Source: Acidimicrobiia bacterium (GTDB taxonomy: Bacteria > Actinomycetota > Acidimicrobiia > Acidimicrobiales > AC-14). From it: a DNA stretch of 64,000 bases. This document shows positions 32,187-39,723 of this stretch, piece by piece; position 1 is the first letter of the stretch, and each line of letters opens with the position of its first letter. Under the pieces are notes generated by a model, which was not told the origin of the DNA, made no database searches, and saw only the letters and a list, made by a program, of their open reading frames with translations. The stretch lies in the NCBI GenBank assembly GCA_023265025.1, contig JAHFUP010000017.1, positions 1 through 64,000 on the forward strand, given 5' to 3'. A program made the position numbers and the translations under genes.

Positions 32187-32828
32187 ATGGAGTTGGTACC
32201 GTCGACGCTCACGGTCGACCCCGGGCGCCTCGGGAGCATGAAGGTCCACCTGACCAACAGCGGGCCGGCGGCCTGCGACGTGGCGGTGGAGGTCCCGCCC
32301 ACCGAGCGGGACTGGTCGTGGGTGCACCCCGAGTCGTGCTCGGTGACGCCCGGCGAGGAGGTGGTGGTGTCGGTCTTCTTCAAGCCGGCGCTCGGGCCCC
32401 ATCCCACCGCAGGGCCGCACACCGTCGACATCGTGGCCCGGGCGCCCGGCGACGCGTCCGTCGCCGCCGAGGGCCGGGGCACGGTCGAGGTCGGGCCCTT
32501 CGTCGACGCCATCGGCATCCTCGACCCGCACGTCGCCTACGACCACCTCGGCCACGACTACACCTTCCGACTCGAGAACGCCGGCAACGTCCCGGTGACG
32601 GCGGCGCTGAGCACCGACGACCCCTCCGGCGCCCTCGACGTGGTCGTCCAACCCACCCGCCTGAGCGCGGAGCCGGGCGAGACGGCGACGGCCACGGTGG
32701 CCGTACGGGCCCGCAAGAAGCTCAAGAAGGGCGAGCAGACCTACCGGGTGTGCGTGCTGGCCCACGTGGAGGGCGGTACCGAGCTCAGGACCGAGGGCGC
32801 GTTCCGCCAGCAGGGAATCAAGGGGTAG
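32187..32828 (+). CDS. Protein with two Ig-like/CARDB-type beta domains
   Basis: 213 residues from ATG 32187 (MELVPSTLTVDPGRLG); GTG 32157 or 32175 would add up to 10 residues. Two beta-sandwich units are visible: the first around VHLTNSGPAACDVAVEVPP, the second around TFRLENAGNVPVTAALSTDD, each with the N-G/P-x-V spacing of Ig-like folds. There is no signal peptide or membrane helix, so it may be cytoplasmic. The C-terminus is basic (VRARKKLKKGEQTYR). Similar COG1470-like proteins are often structural or adhesive. It is convergent with the membrane protein at 32837. Confidence 0.65.
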   Translation: MELVPSTLTVDPGRLGSMKVHLTNSGPAACDVAVEVPPTERDWSWVHPESCSVTPGEEVVVSVFFKPALGPHPTAGPHTVDIVARAPGDASVAAEGRGTVEVGPFVDAIGILDPHVAYDHLGHDYTFRLENAGNVPVTAALSTDDPSGALDVVVQPTRLSAEPGETATATVAVRARKKLKKGEQTYRVCVLAHVEGGTELRTEGAFRQQGIKG

Positions 32829-32836
32829 TAGGCCCC

Positions 32837-33616
32837 TCAGGCCGGCCGCATACTGGGCTCGTCGGCCTTCGCCGTCTCCTCGGGGCGCAGGCCGCGGTAC
32901 TCGGCGTTCGGCCCCGGGGTCGCCGACTCGGCCACGTCGACCAGGCGGACGTCGGCGCGGGCGCCAAGGGCCTGGAGCGGCGCGGGCTGGCCCTTCACCA
33001 CGACTCCGAAGACGATGGGCGACGTCGGCGCGAAGCCCTTGAGCGCCTTGTCCAGCCGGGCGACCTCGGCGTTGTAGAACGTCTTGAACGCGGGGTCGGT
33101 GACCGTCGGGATCAGCTTCTTGATCTCGTCGCGCTCGGCGGTGGTGGCCGCCGTCGCCGTCTTGGCCCAGGCGGCCAGGTCACCGGTGACCACCGCGGGG
33201 CCGGTCCCCGGCGGGGCGACGAGGAGGGCGACGATCGGCGCGGAGCCGACGAGCGTCTTGGCCTGGGCCTCGGTCAGGTACTTGGTGGACGACACGACCG
33301 CCACCCGCTCGTCGTTGACTGCGGCCAGCGCCGCCTTCCGGGCGGTGACGTAGCCGCCGATCTCGGTGCCGGGCGCCGGCCCCACCCGGGGCGGCGCGGC
33401 CACGGTCGTGACCGTCTCCACCGGGGCCGCCGGCGCCGCCTTCTGCGCCGGCGCCTCTTCGTCGTGCAGGGCGACGAGGCTCACGAACACGGTGATGCCC
33501 AGTACCGCCACGAAGGCGCCGATGGCGAGGAATCGCAGGGTCCAACGGGCGGCCCGCTCGTCGCGGTCGTCGTACACAGGCTGGGTCTGGGTGCGGGTGT
33601 CACCGTAGGGGTACAA
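32837..33616 (-). CDS. Single-pass membrane protein of unknown function
   Basis: 259 residues. A short cytoplasmic N-terminus ([12 protein letters not shown]) is followed by one membrane helix (LRFLAIGAFVAVLGITVFVS). An Ala/Pro linker leads to an extracytoplasmic alpha/beta domain with GYVTARKAALAAVNDERVAVVSS, TEAQAKTLVGSAPIVALLVAPP and SPIVFGVVVKGQ. The repeated beta-strand/helix pattern suggests a small sensor or binding domain. Its start overlaps the 3' end of rluD by 17 nt, so it is translationally linked to the lspA-rluD pair. Confidence 0.7.
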   Translation of the reverse strand: MYPYGDTRTQTQPVYDDRDERAARWTLRFLAIGAFVAVLGITVFVSLVALHDEEAPAQKAAPAAPVETVTTVAAPPRVGPAPGTEIGGYVTARKAALAAVNDERVAVVSSTKYLTEAQAKTLVGSAPIVALLVAPPGTGPAVVTGDLAAWAKTATAATTAERDEIKKLIPTVTDPAFKTFYNAEVARLDKALKGFAPTSPIVFGVVVKGQPAPLQALGARADVRLVDVAESATPGPNAEYRGLRPEETAKADEPSMRPA

Positions 33617-34523
33617 GCACGGCCTCCAGGTCGGCGGGCAGGGGGGACTCGAAATGGCGGCGCTCGCCGGTGGTGGGGTGGTCGAACGCCAACTGGGCCG
33701 CGTGCAGGAACGGACGGGCGACGGGCACGGCCTGGCGGGCGCCGCCGTAGCGGGCGTCGCCCACGACAGGATGGCCGATGGCGGCCAGGTGCACGCGCAC
33801 CTGGTGGGTGCGCCCGGTCTCCAGCCTGCACTCCACGAGGGTGGCGTCGGCCGGTTCGGTGAACCGGTTGAGCACCCGGTAGTGGGTGCGGGCCGGCCGG
33901 CCGCCGGCGACCACCGCCATGCGGGTACGGTCGGTCGAGCGCCGGCCGACCGGCGCGTCGACCACGCCGGCGTCGGTCTCGATGCGACCGACGGCCAGGG
34001 CCAGGTACCGGCGGTCGACGGTGCGGGCCGCCAGCTGGGCGACGAGGGCGGTGTAGGCGGCCGGCGACCGGGCCACCATGAGGAGGCCCGACGTCCCCTT
34101 GTCCAGGCGGTGGACGATGCCCGGGCGGTCGGGATCGCCCGTCCCCGCCATGTCGGGGAACCGGCCCAGGAGGGCCTGGACCAGGGTGCCGGTCGACCGG
34201 CCGGCGCCGGGGTGGACGACGAGGCCGGCGGGCTTGTCGACGACGATCACGTCATCGTCGAAATGGACGATCGGCAGGTCGTCGCCCCCGGACTCGCCGG
34301 CGAGGGCGACGGCGGCCCGGGCCGCCGTCAGGGCGACCTCGAGGTCCTGGCCGGCGACGACGCGGCGGGCTCGCACAGCCATCGGTCGCCCGTCGAGACG
34401 CACGGCGCCCGACGCGATCAGCTCGGTGGCCTCCGAACGGGGCAGGTCCCAGATGAGGCAGAGGACGCGGTCGAGCCGCTCGCCGTCCAGGGTCGGGGGG
34501 ATGGGCACCCGCTCGGTACTCAC
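33600..34523 (-). CDS. rluD: Large-subunit rRNA pseudouridine synthase, RluD family
   Basis: 307 residues from GTG 34523 ([19 protein letters not shown]). An N-terminal S4 domain ([21 protein letters not shown]) binds RNA. The catalytic motif is [14 protein letters not shown] with the nucleophilic Asp (about residue 132). [14 protein letters not shown] and [14 protein letters not shown] are the other family blocks. In RluD these residues make pseudouridines in helix 69 of 23S rRNA; exact target sites in this group are inferred. It overlaps lspA by 4 nt, matching the common lspA-rluD pairing. Confidence 0.92.
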   Translation of the reverse strand: MSTERVPIPPTLDGERLDRVLCLIWDLPRSEATELIASGAVRLDGRPMAVRARRVVAGQDLEVALTAARAAVALAGESGGDDLPIVHFDDDVIVVDKPAGLVVHPGAGRSTGTLVQALLGRFPDMAGTGDPDRPGIVHRLDKGTSGLLMVARSPAAYTALVAQLAARTVDRRYLALAVGRIETDAGVVDAPVGRRSTDRTRMAVVAGGRPARTHYRVLNRFTEPADATLVECRLETGRTHQVRVHLAAIGHPVVGDARYGGARQAVPVARPFLHAAQLAFDHPTTGERRHFESPLPADLEAVLVPLR

Positions 34524-34948
34524 GCGTCGCTCCGCGACCAACTGACCAGCAAGAGGAGCAGGCAGCCGCAGGTTATGGCCGAGTCGGCCAGGTTGAACAC
34601 CGGCCAGAACCCCACGTCGACGAAGTCGACCACCGCACCACGGAGGAAGCCGGGCGAGCGGAAGACCCGGTCGAGCACGTTCCCGAAGGCACCGCCCAGC
34701 ACCAGGCCGAGCGCGATGGCCGAGCTGAGGCGGGCCGTGGCCGAGCCGACGCTGACCATCACGACGACGAGGACCAGGGCGGCCACGGCCAGGAACGGCA
34801 CGAACGCCCCTCCCAGGCCGAACGCGCCGGCCTTGTTGTGGATCAGAGCGAACCGCACAGAGCCGAAGAGGTCGATCGGCCCGTCGGCCAGGGCGGTGAC
34901 GGCCCACTGCTTGGTCAGCGCGTCGAGGACCAGGACGGCCGCGGCCAC
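34520..34948 (-). CDS. lspA: Lipoprotein signal peptidase (signal peptidase II), start unresolved
   Basis: 142 residues from the only canonical in-frame start nearby, GTG 34948. The family motifs are intact: [13 protein letters not shown] with one catalytic Asp and [12 protein letters not shown] with the other. Four membrane helices are expected; from GTG 34948 only seven residues precede LDALTKQW, so helix 1 is cut short. Upstream the frame continues without a stop ([20 protein letters not shown], then [12 protein letters not shown]) but without ATG, GTG or TTG. The real start may be a rare codon such as CTG, or an indel is present. The enzyme cleaves prolipoproteins such as those encoded at 29463 and 46861. 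Confidence 0.85.
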   Translation of the reverse strand: MAAAVLVLDALTKQWAVTALADGPIDLFGSVRFALIHNKAGAFGLGGAFVPFLAVAALVLVVVMVSVGSATARLSSAIALGLVLGGAFGNVLDRVFRSPGFLRGAVVDFVDVGFWPVFNLADSAITCGCLLLLLVSWSRSDA

Positions 34949-35030
34949 CGCGGCGACCAGGCCGGTCCGCCGCGTCCGGGCGGGTTGGGTTGGGGCCGGC
35001 CTGCCGTCCTCGAGGGGCCGGCCGTCGATG

Positions 35031-35483
35031 TCAGCGACGCGACAGCCCCCCGCTCTTGCAGGCCACGCAGAGGGCCGCGTAGGGGAGGGCCTTGAGGCGG
35101 GCCTTGGGGATGGGGTTGCCGCACTTCTCGCAGACGCCGTACGTGCCGGCGTCCATCTTGGCCAGGGCCCGGTCGATCTCGTCGACCGCGGCGCGCGCCT
35201 GGGCGCTGAGCAGCAGGTCACGCTCCCGCTCGACGCCGAGCGTGTCGCCCTCGCCCGACTCCTCGTCGAACTGGATGTCGCCCGGCTCCATGTCCTCGGC
35301 GAGCTGCTCGGCTTCGAGCCGGAACGACTCGGCCTGCTCGACATAGCTGGCCCGCTCGGCCACGAGCTCGGCTCGTTGTTCGGTGAGGAAGCGGTCGGCC
35401 GGCGGCGCGCCGTCGCCGTCCTTGGCCCGGCTCGAGGCCCGGGTCGACTTCTCACCAGGTGCTGCTTTCGTGGTTTTCGGCAT
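35031..35483 (-). CDS. TraR/DksA-type C4 zinc-finger protein
   Basis: 150 residues from ATG 35483 (GTG 35486 precedes it). The N-terminus is basic and disordered. A coiled-coil region rich in Glu/Ala runs from [19 protein letters not shown] through [10 protein letters not shown]. The family segment [28 protein letters not shown] carries the first Cys pair; LCVACKSG gives the second. This is the actinobacterial TraR/DksA-like group often encoded next to lspA; whether it modulates RNA polymerase as DksA does is not established. It ends just upstream of lspA. Confidence 0.85.
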   Translation of the reverse strand: MPKTTKAAPGEKSTRASSRAKDGDGAPPADRFLTEQRAELVAERASYVEQAESFRLEAEQLAEDMEPGDIQFDEESGEGDTLGVERERDLLLSAQARAAVDEIDRALAKMDAGTYGVCEKCGNPIPKARLKALPYAALCVACKSGGLSRR

Positions 35484-35556
35484 CACACAAGACGCTCCTG
35501 GAGCGCGATGGGATGCGAGCGTACCAGCCGGCCGATTCCTAGTACTGGCCAGGCGG

Positions 35557-35940
35557 TCAGACGCCGGGTCGGGGCTGGCGGGTCTCCGGCCCCGTGTTGG
35601 CGCTGGCGCCGGGCCGGACGCCGCCGGCGGCGGCCCGCTCCAGCTGGACCCGGAAGACGTCGAGGTCGACGCCGGTCAGCTTGAACTGCTTGGCCCGGCT
35701 GCCCGCGCCGCCGACCAGCTCCACCTGGGCCCGCTTGAGGCCGAACGTCTCCGCCAGCAGCTCGGCGCAGGCCCCGTTGGCCCGGCCGCCCTCCGGCGGG
35801 GCCGCCACCCGCACCTTGAGCGCGGCGCCGTGCCGGCCCACGACCGCCGACCGGCCGGCGCCGGGCTGCACGTGGACGTGGAGGACGACGGCGTCGTCGC
35901 CGTCGGCACGGAACAGGTCGTCGGTGTGCGACGTGGGCAT
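35557..35940 (-). CDS. DUF167 (YggU) family protein
   Basis: 127 residues from ATG 35940. On the minus strand TAGGGT (35948-35953) lies 7 nt upstream, suggesting leaderless expression. The conserved core is LHVHVQPGAGRSAVVGRHG, LKVRVAAPPEGGRANGACAELLA and VELVGGAGSRAKQFKLTG, the defining DUF167 blocks. The C-terminal about 35 residues are Ala/Pro-rich and extra. Function unknown across the family. In many genomes it sits beside yggT/proC or dcw genes; here it is near the dksA/lspA group. Confidence 0.88.
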   Translation of the reverse strand: MPTSHTDDLFRADGDDAVVLHVHVQPGAGRSAVVGRHGAALKVRVAAPPEGGRANGACAELLAETFGLKRAQVELVGGAGSRAKQFKLTGVDLDVFRVQLERAAAGGVRPGASANTGPETRQPRPGV

Positions 35941-36003
35941 TGGCCTGACCCTACTGGCAACCGGGGGCTAGCCGCCGGCGTCTTCGGGCGCGACACTGGA
36001 TCC

Positions 36004-36336
36004 GTGGTGGCCGTCGCCCCCTTCGAGGTCCCGGGCCGGACCCGTCACCTGGCCGTCGACGAGCGGGGTACCGGCCTGCGGGCCACGTGGCGGCTCGAGC
36101 TCGGGTTCATCAACCTCAGCCTCTGGCGCCACGACGTCTGCGTCGAGACCTTCCGCCTGACGCCGACCGAGGCCAGCCGGCTGGTGGCGTTCCTGGTCGA
36201 GGGCCTGGCGGGCGCCGTGCCGGCGCCGGCGCCGGCCCTGGCTGAGGCTCCAGCGCCGGCGGCGGCGCCGGCGGCGGGCCGCCGGGGGCGGCTGGCCGGC
36301 GTCCTGGAGCACGCGGCGGAGCGCCTCAGGCGCTGA
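36004..36336 (+). CDS. Hypothetical protein with Ala/Pro-rich tail
   Basis: 110 residues from GTG 36004, preceded by GACACT 6 nt upstream. The folded part (VPGRTRHLAVDERGTGLRATW, then FINLSLWRHDVCVETFRL and TPTEASRLVAFLVEGL) looks like a small beta-sheet plus helix domain. The rest is Ala/Pro repeats followed by a basic amphipathic helix (GRRGRLAGVLEHAAERLRR). No family recognised. It is divergent from the DUF167 gene, 63 bases apart. Confidence 0.6.
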   Translation: MVAVAPFEVPGRTRHLAVDERGTGLRATWRLELGFINLSLWRHDVCVETFRLTPTEASRLVAFLVEGLAGAVPAPAPALAEAPAPAAAPAAGRRGRLAGVLEHAAERLRR

Positions 36337-36531
36337 GCGAGGCCGGCGGCGCTCGCGAGCGTGAGGTCAGTAACGGGTCGCCGGCGTCGTGACTGCTCGT
36401 GCAGGCAGTCAGACCGTCCGAGATCTACCGGCACGTCCCGCTTGGTCGCCGCGGCAGCCTCGTCGCGTCCGGCCCACGGAGATCGGCGGAAATCTGTCTC
36501 GCTCCTCGGCGCCGCTTCCTACAGTCTTGCC

Positions 36532-36681
36532 GTGGAGATAGAGACTGAGCGATTGCTTCTTCGCGCTTGGCGAGGCGGAGGACTTCGAGACTTCGCTCGG
36601 ATCACGAGACCGCCCTTGTCTGACCCCGCTTCAGCGCGGTCTTCTGGGCCAGCCTTCCGCATCAGCAGGGTGACGCGCTAG
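36532..36681 (+). pseudogene. GNAT (RimJ/RimL-type) acetyltransferase remnant
   Basis: GTG 36532 starts IETERLLLRAWRGGGLRDFARI, which matches the first strand and helix of RimJ/RimL-type N-acetyltransferases (ETERLLLRxW). TACAGT (36520-36525) is placed 6 nt upstream, so the old promoter seems intact. After about 25 residues the similarity stops and the frame ends at 36681, without the acetyl-CoA loop. The surrounding 380 bases (36337-36717) hold no other gene; a 7-bp inverted repeat (TGACTGC/GCAGTCA, 36390-36411) is the only other structure seen. Confidence 0.6.
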
Positions 36682-36689
36682 AACGGGAA

Positions 36690-36709
36690 CTCCCATGGCG
36701 TGATGGGAG
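36690..36709 (+). promoter_or_regulatory. Hairpin overlapping the ribosome-binding site of the VOC gene
   Basis: CTCCCAT, loop GGCGTG, ATGGGAG. The right arm contains most of GGGAGG (36705-36710), which lies 7 nt before GTG 36718. Pairing would mask the site and could modulate translation. Confidence 0.4.
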
Positions 36710-36717
36710 GTTGACGC

Positions 36718-37788
36718 GTGCAAGGGCGCATCGAGACGGTTCAGATCGGCTGCGGTGACGGGCCTGCGTACCAGCGAGAGGCCGGCGTGCTCGGGGAGCT
36801 CTACGGCGCGCTCCTGGACATGGAGCGCTACGACGCGGGCTACGTCAAGCTCCGCAGGCCCGACGGTGCTCGCCCGGAGATCGGATTCGAGAACGGGGAT
36901 GACCTTCGTCCCCGCTGGCCCGACCCCGCGTATCCCCAGCAGCTGCACCTCGACATCGAAGTGGCGGACATGGAGGTCGCCGACGGCCTCGCCCGACGTC
37001 ACGGCGCCGCGCTGCTGCGTGACAACGGCGCGAGACACAGGATCTACGCCGACCCGGTCGGCCACCCGTTCTGCGTCCACTCGGCCCCAGGCGCTGCGTC
37101 CGGCAGGCTCGCCCGGATCGTGTTCGACTGCCCCAGCCCGCGCGCCCTCGCCGGCTTCTACGCCGAGCTTCTGGCCATGCCCAACCGCACGGTGGACACC
37201 GACGACGTGGTGGAGATCACCGGCAGTCCGGAGGAGCCGAGATTGGCGTTCCAACGGGCAGCCGGCCCAGCTCCCAAATGGCCCGATCCGGCCCACCCGG
37301 CGCAGCTGCATCTCGACCTGAGCTTCGACGAACCTTATGTAGCGCTGGACATCATGGACCGCCTGGGGGCGACCCGGCTGGCATGCCTGCGGATGCACGC
37401 CGTCTTTGCGGACCCAGCCGGGCATCCGTTCTGTGGGCCCGCTCACGGATACGTGACGGTCCAAGGCATCCCGGCGGGCGTCACCTCCGTCCACGACTTC
37501 CCGCCGGATTGGAGGCCCGAACCACTGCCCTTCACGCGCGCCGAGATCATCGCCGCGGTCGCCGAGGTCGCGGACGACGCCGACTTCTCCGACCCGGGCG
37601 GCGGTCGCCTCTCCCGGCCGGGCGTGCAATTGGAGTTCAGGATCCCAGATGGCGAGCGGTTCAAGTCGCTCCTCATCGGCTTCGGCACCAGCGATCGGAC
37701 GCTTGTGGATCCAATTCTGCGCGACATCCTCGACCGTCTCGGCGTCGGCGCGTTCGACGCCGAAGCACCGGGCAACGTCTTCGTCTGA
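36718..37788 (+). CDS. VOC (glyoxalase/bleomycin-resistance) family protein with two modules plus C-terminal domain
   Basis: 356 residues from GTG 36718. Two related vicinal-oxygen-chelate modules end in near-identical segments: HRIYADPVGHPFCVH (about residue 115) and HAVFADPAGHPFCGP (about 230). Each follows QQLHLDIEV or AQLHLDLSF, which bear the metal-site His. The last 100 residues (FTRAEIIAAVAEVADDADF...) are extra; RSLLIGFGTSD-like blocks there suggest an added small domain. Such proteins are dioxygenase-like, isomerase-like or binding/resistance proteins. Neighbours are remnants, so context gives no help. Codon usage looks slightly less GC-biased than in neighbouring genes. Confidence 0.8.
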   Translation: MQGRIETVQIGCGDGPAYQREAGVLGELYGALLDMERYDAGYVKLRRPDGARPEIGFENGDDLRPRWPDPAYPQQLHLDIEVADMEVADGLARRHGAALLRDNGARHRIYADPVGHPFCVHSAPGAASGRLARIVFDCPSPRALAGFYAELLAMPNRTVDTDDVVEITGSPEEPRLAFQRAAGPAPKWPDPAHPAQLHLDLSFDEPYVALDIMDRLGATRLACLRMHAVFADPAGHPFCGPAHGYVTVQGIPAGVTSVHDFPPDWRPEPLPFTRAEIIAAVAEVADDADFSDPGGGRLSRPGVQLEFRIPDGERFKSLLIGFGTSDRTLVDPILRDILDRLGVGAFDAEAPGNVFV

Positions 37789-38059
37789 CTCGCTCGAGTG
37801 CCTCGGCCGAGGACGCCGGAGGTCGACGGGCGGGACCGATAAATAGCGCCGGATACCGCGCTGAGTGGGGGTCGGCGCCGGCGAGCAGCATTCGCCGACG
37901 ACACCGAGGCGTTCCGGGTCCAGAAGTGCGCGGGTGCGGCGACCGTGGGAGACCCTCATGTCCGACGGCCAACATGTGTGTCCGGCGCCGGCGCCGGCGC
38001 AAGCCGTCGTGGCCGGCGGCAACGTGGCGCGATTCACCCTCGATTTTCTCTTCTCGGTC

Positions 38060-38104
38060 TTGCGCCGGCCGCGTCGGTTGGCTAATCTACGAACATACGT
38101 TCGT
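38060..38104 (+). promoter_or_regulatory. Promoter with an overlapping LexA (SOS) box upstream of the DUF222-HNH gene
   Basis: -35 TTGCGC (38060-38065), 17-bp spacer, -10 TAATCT (38083-38088). Directly after it is ACGAACATACGTTCGT (38089-38104), a palindrome with the core CGAAC-N4-GTTCG that defines the actinobacterial LexA box. A repressor there would cover the transcription start. The upstream 37789-38059 stretch shows no gene. Confidence 0.75.
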
Positions 38105-38144
38105 GGGAGACGACACTCCCTCTCTGGTCCGGCCCTCCATCGTG

Positions 38145-39359
38145 ATGGAGATGGCGCCGATGTGCGAGCGGTTGGCGGAGTTGCGGGATGCGATGGGTCG
38201 CTACGCGGCCGGGTTCGACGCGTCGCTGCTGAGTGCCGAGGCCGCCGGTCTGGCGGTGACCGAGGCGACTGCCATCGAGCGGATGGCGGCGACGGTCAAG
38301 GGGCTGGCCGCGGCCCGGGCGGCCGACGGCGATGCGTGGAAGCGGGCCGGCGAGCGGTCGCCGGCCCACCACCTGGCCCGCTCGACGGGGACGTCGGTGG
38401 GCCAGGCGTCGGAGACCATCGCCACCGCCCGCCGGCTGGGGAAGTTGCCGGCGGTGGATGCCGCGGCCCGTGCTGGTTCCTTGTCGGCGCAGCAGGCGGC
38501 GGCGGTGGCCGATGCCGCCGGCGGTGACGCCGGCGTGGGTGAGCGGCTACTGGCCAAGGCGGCGACGTCGTCGCTGGCCGAGCTGCGGGAGGAGTGCGCC
38601 CGGACCAAGGCGGCGGCGCTGCCCGACCCCGAGGCCCGGCGGGCCAAGATCCACGACGAGCGGTTCCTGCGTACCTGGGGTGACGCCGAGGGTGGCTGGA
38701 ACCTCCGAATGCGCGACAACCCCGAGGTGGGGGCGGCGATCATGGCCGCCCTGCTGCCCATTCGGGACCGGTTGTTCCGCACGGCCCGGTCCGAAGGGCG
38801 CTCCGAGCCCTCCGAGGCCTACGCCGCCGACGCTCTGGCTGAGGCGGTGTGTGCGCCGGCGTCCCGGCCCGCTCGCTCGGGAGCCAAGACCATTGTCCGC
38901 ATCGACCTGCCGGCGCTGCTGCGGGGCCGGGTGATCGAGGGCGAGGTATGCGAGATCGCCGGCTTCGGGCCGGTGGCCGTCTCTGCGGTGCGAGAGCTCC
39001 TGGACAGCGGCGATCCGTTCCTGGCTGCCGTCGTGACCGACGGCGAGGCGGTGGTGGGGGTGGCTCATCTGGGCCGGCGGGCCAACGCACGACAGCAGAC
39101 CGCACTGGAGTGGCTGTACCCCACGTGCGCGGTCGAGGGCTGCTCGGCTTCGACGTGGCTGGAGACCGACCATCGGGTGGACTGGGCGGCGACGCACTTC
39201 ACCGCGCTCGATCTACTGGACAGGTTGTGTCCCCATCACCACGACCTCAAGAGCCTGGACGGTTGGCGTCTCGTCGAGGGGCGGGGCAAACGGGCTTTCG
39301 TGCCACCGGATGATCCGCGTCACCCCCGCCATGGCCACGCGCCGGTGAGCGCGGCATGA
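38145..39359 (+). CDS. DUF222/13E12-family HNH endonuclease-like protein
   Basis: 404 residues from ATG 38145 (GTG 38142 and ATG 38151 also fit). The DUF222 region runs from ERLAELRDAMGRYAAGFDAS through ARSTGTSVGQASETIATARRLGKLP to RNNPEV-like MRDNPEVGAAIMAALLPIRDRLF. The C-terminal HNH domain has YPTCAVEGCSAS, WLETDHRVDW and DRLCPHHHDLKSLDGW with the Cys, Asp-His and His ligands. In Mycobacterium tuberculosis, 13E12 genes carry LexA boxes; this copy has one at 38089-38104. A damage-induced nuclease is therefore plausible. It is a second family member besides the fragment at the window start. Confidence 0.88.
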   Translation: MEMAPMCERLAELRDAMGRYAAGFDASLLSAEAAGLAVTEATAIERMAATVKGLAAARAADGDAWKRAGERSPAHHLARSTGTSVGQASETIATARRLGKLPAVDAAARAGSLSAQQAAAVADAAGGDAGVGERLLAKAATSSLAELREECARTKAAALPDPEARRAKIHDERFLRTWGDAEGGWNLRMRDNPEVGAAIMAALLPIRDRLFRTARSEGRSEPSEAYAADALAEAVCAPASRPARSGAKTIVRIDLPALLRGRVIEGEVCEIAGFGPVAVSAVRELLDSGDPFLAAVVTDGEAVVGVAHLGRRANARQQTALEWLYPTCAVEGCSASTWLETDHRVDWAATHFTALDLLDRLCPHHHDLKSLDGWRLVEGRGKRAFVPPDDPRHPRHGHAPVSAA

Positions 39360-39391
39360 GCGCGGGTCGGGCAGGCGGCGGGCAGAGAGCG

Positions 39392-39550
39392 CCGGCGGTC
39401 CTCGAGGAAGCGGCGCTCGGCCGCGTTCGCGGTGAGGGCGAGGGCGGCGTCGTAGGCGCCGGCGGCTTCGTCCGAGCGGCCGCGCCGGCGGAGGAGGAGG
39501 TCGGCCCGGGTGGACTGGAGGAGGTCGTAGGCGTCGAGGTCGAGGGTCGA
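39392..39550 (-). pseudogene. ECF sigma factor C-terminal fragment
   Basis: Reading the minus strand gives LDLDAYDLLQSTRADLLLRR, then RSDEAAGAYDAALALTANAAERRFLEDRR. This is the characteristic C-terminal helical repeat of ECF sigma factors with a TPR-like extension. The sigma-2 and sigma-4 regions are absent upstream, so only a tail remains. The rest of 39360-39723 shows no gene. The fragment sits between the DUF222 gene and the KimA-like gene and looks like debris of a rearrangement. Confidence 0.6.
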
Positions 39551-39723
39551 CCCTCAGCAACACCTCGCGAGTGGCGTCAGCGCCGGCAGGACAAGCTCGT
39601 CGTCGGGGCGTCCCTCGGCGCGGGTCGCCGGCCCGGCGCCGGCGCCTGGGCTGTTCGAGGATGTCGGCCTCCGTTCTGCCCAACCTTTCCCCGCGCCGGG
39701 CGAGCGGCAGGAAGGCCCCCGCC

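Noticed and set aside
37865-38527. Frame encoding MSDGQHVCPAPAPAQ upstream of the DUF222 gene
   Set aside because: It runs through the LexA promoter and then in a wrong frame across DUF222; no domain.
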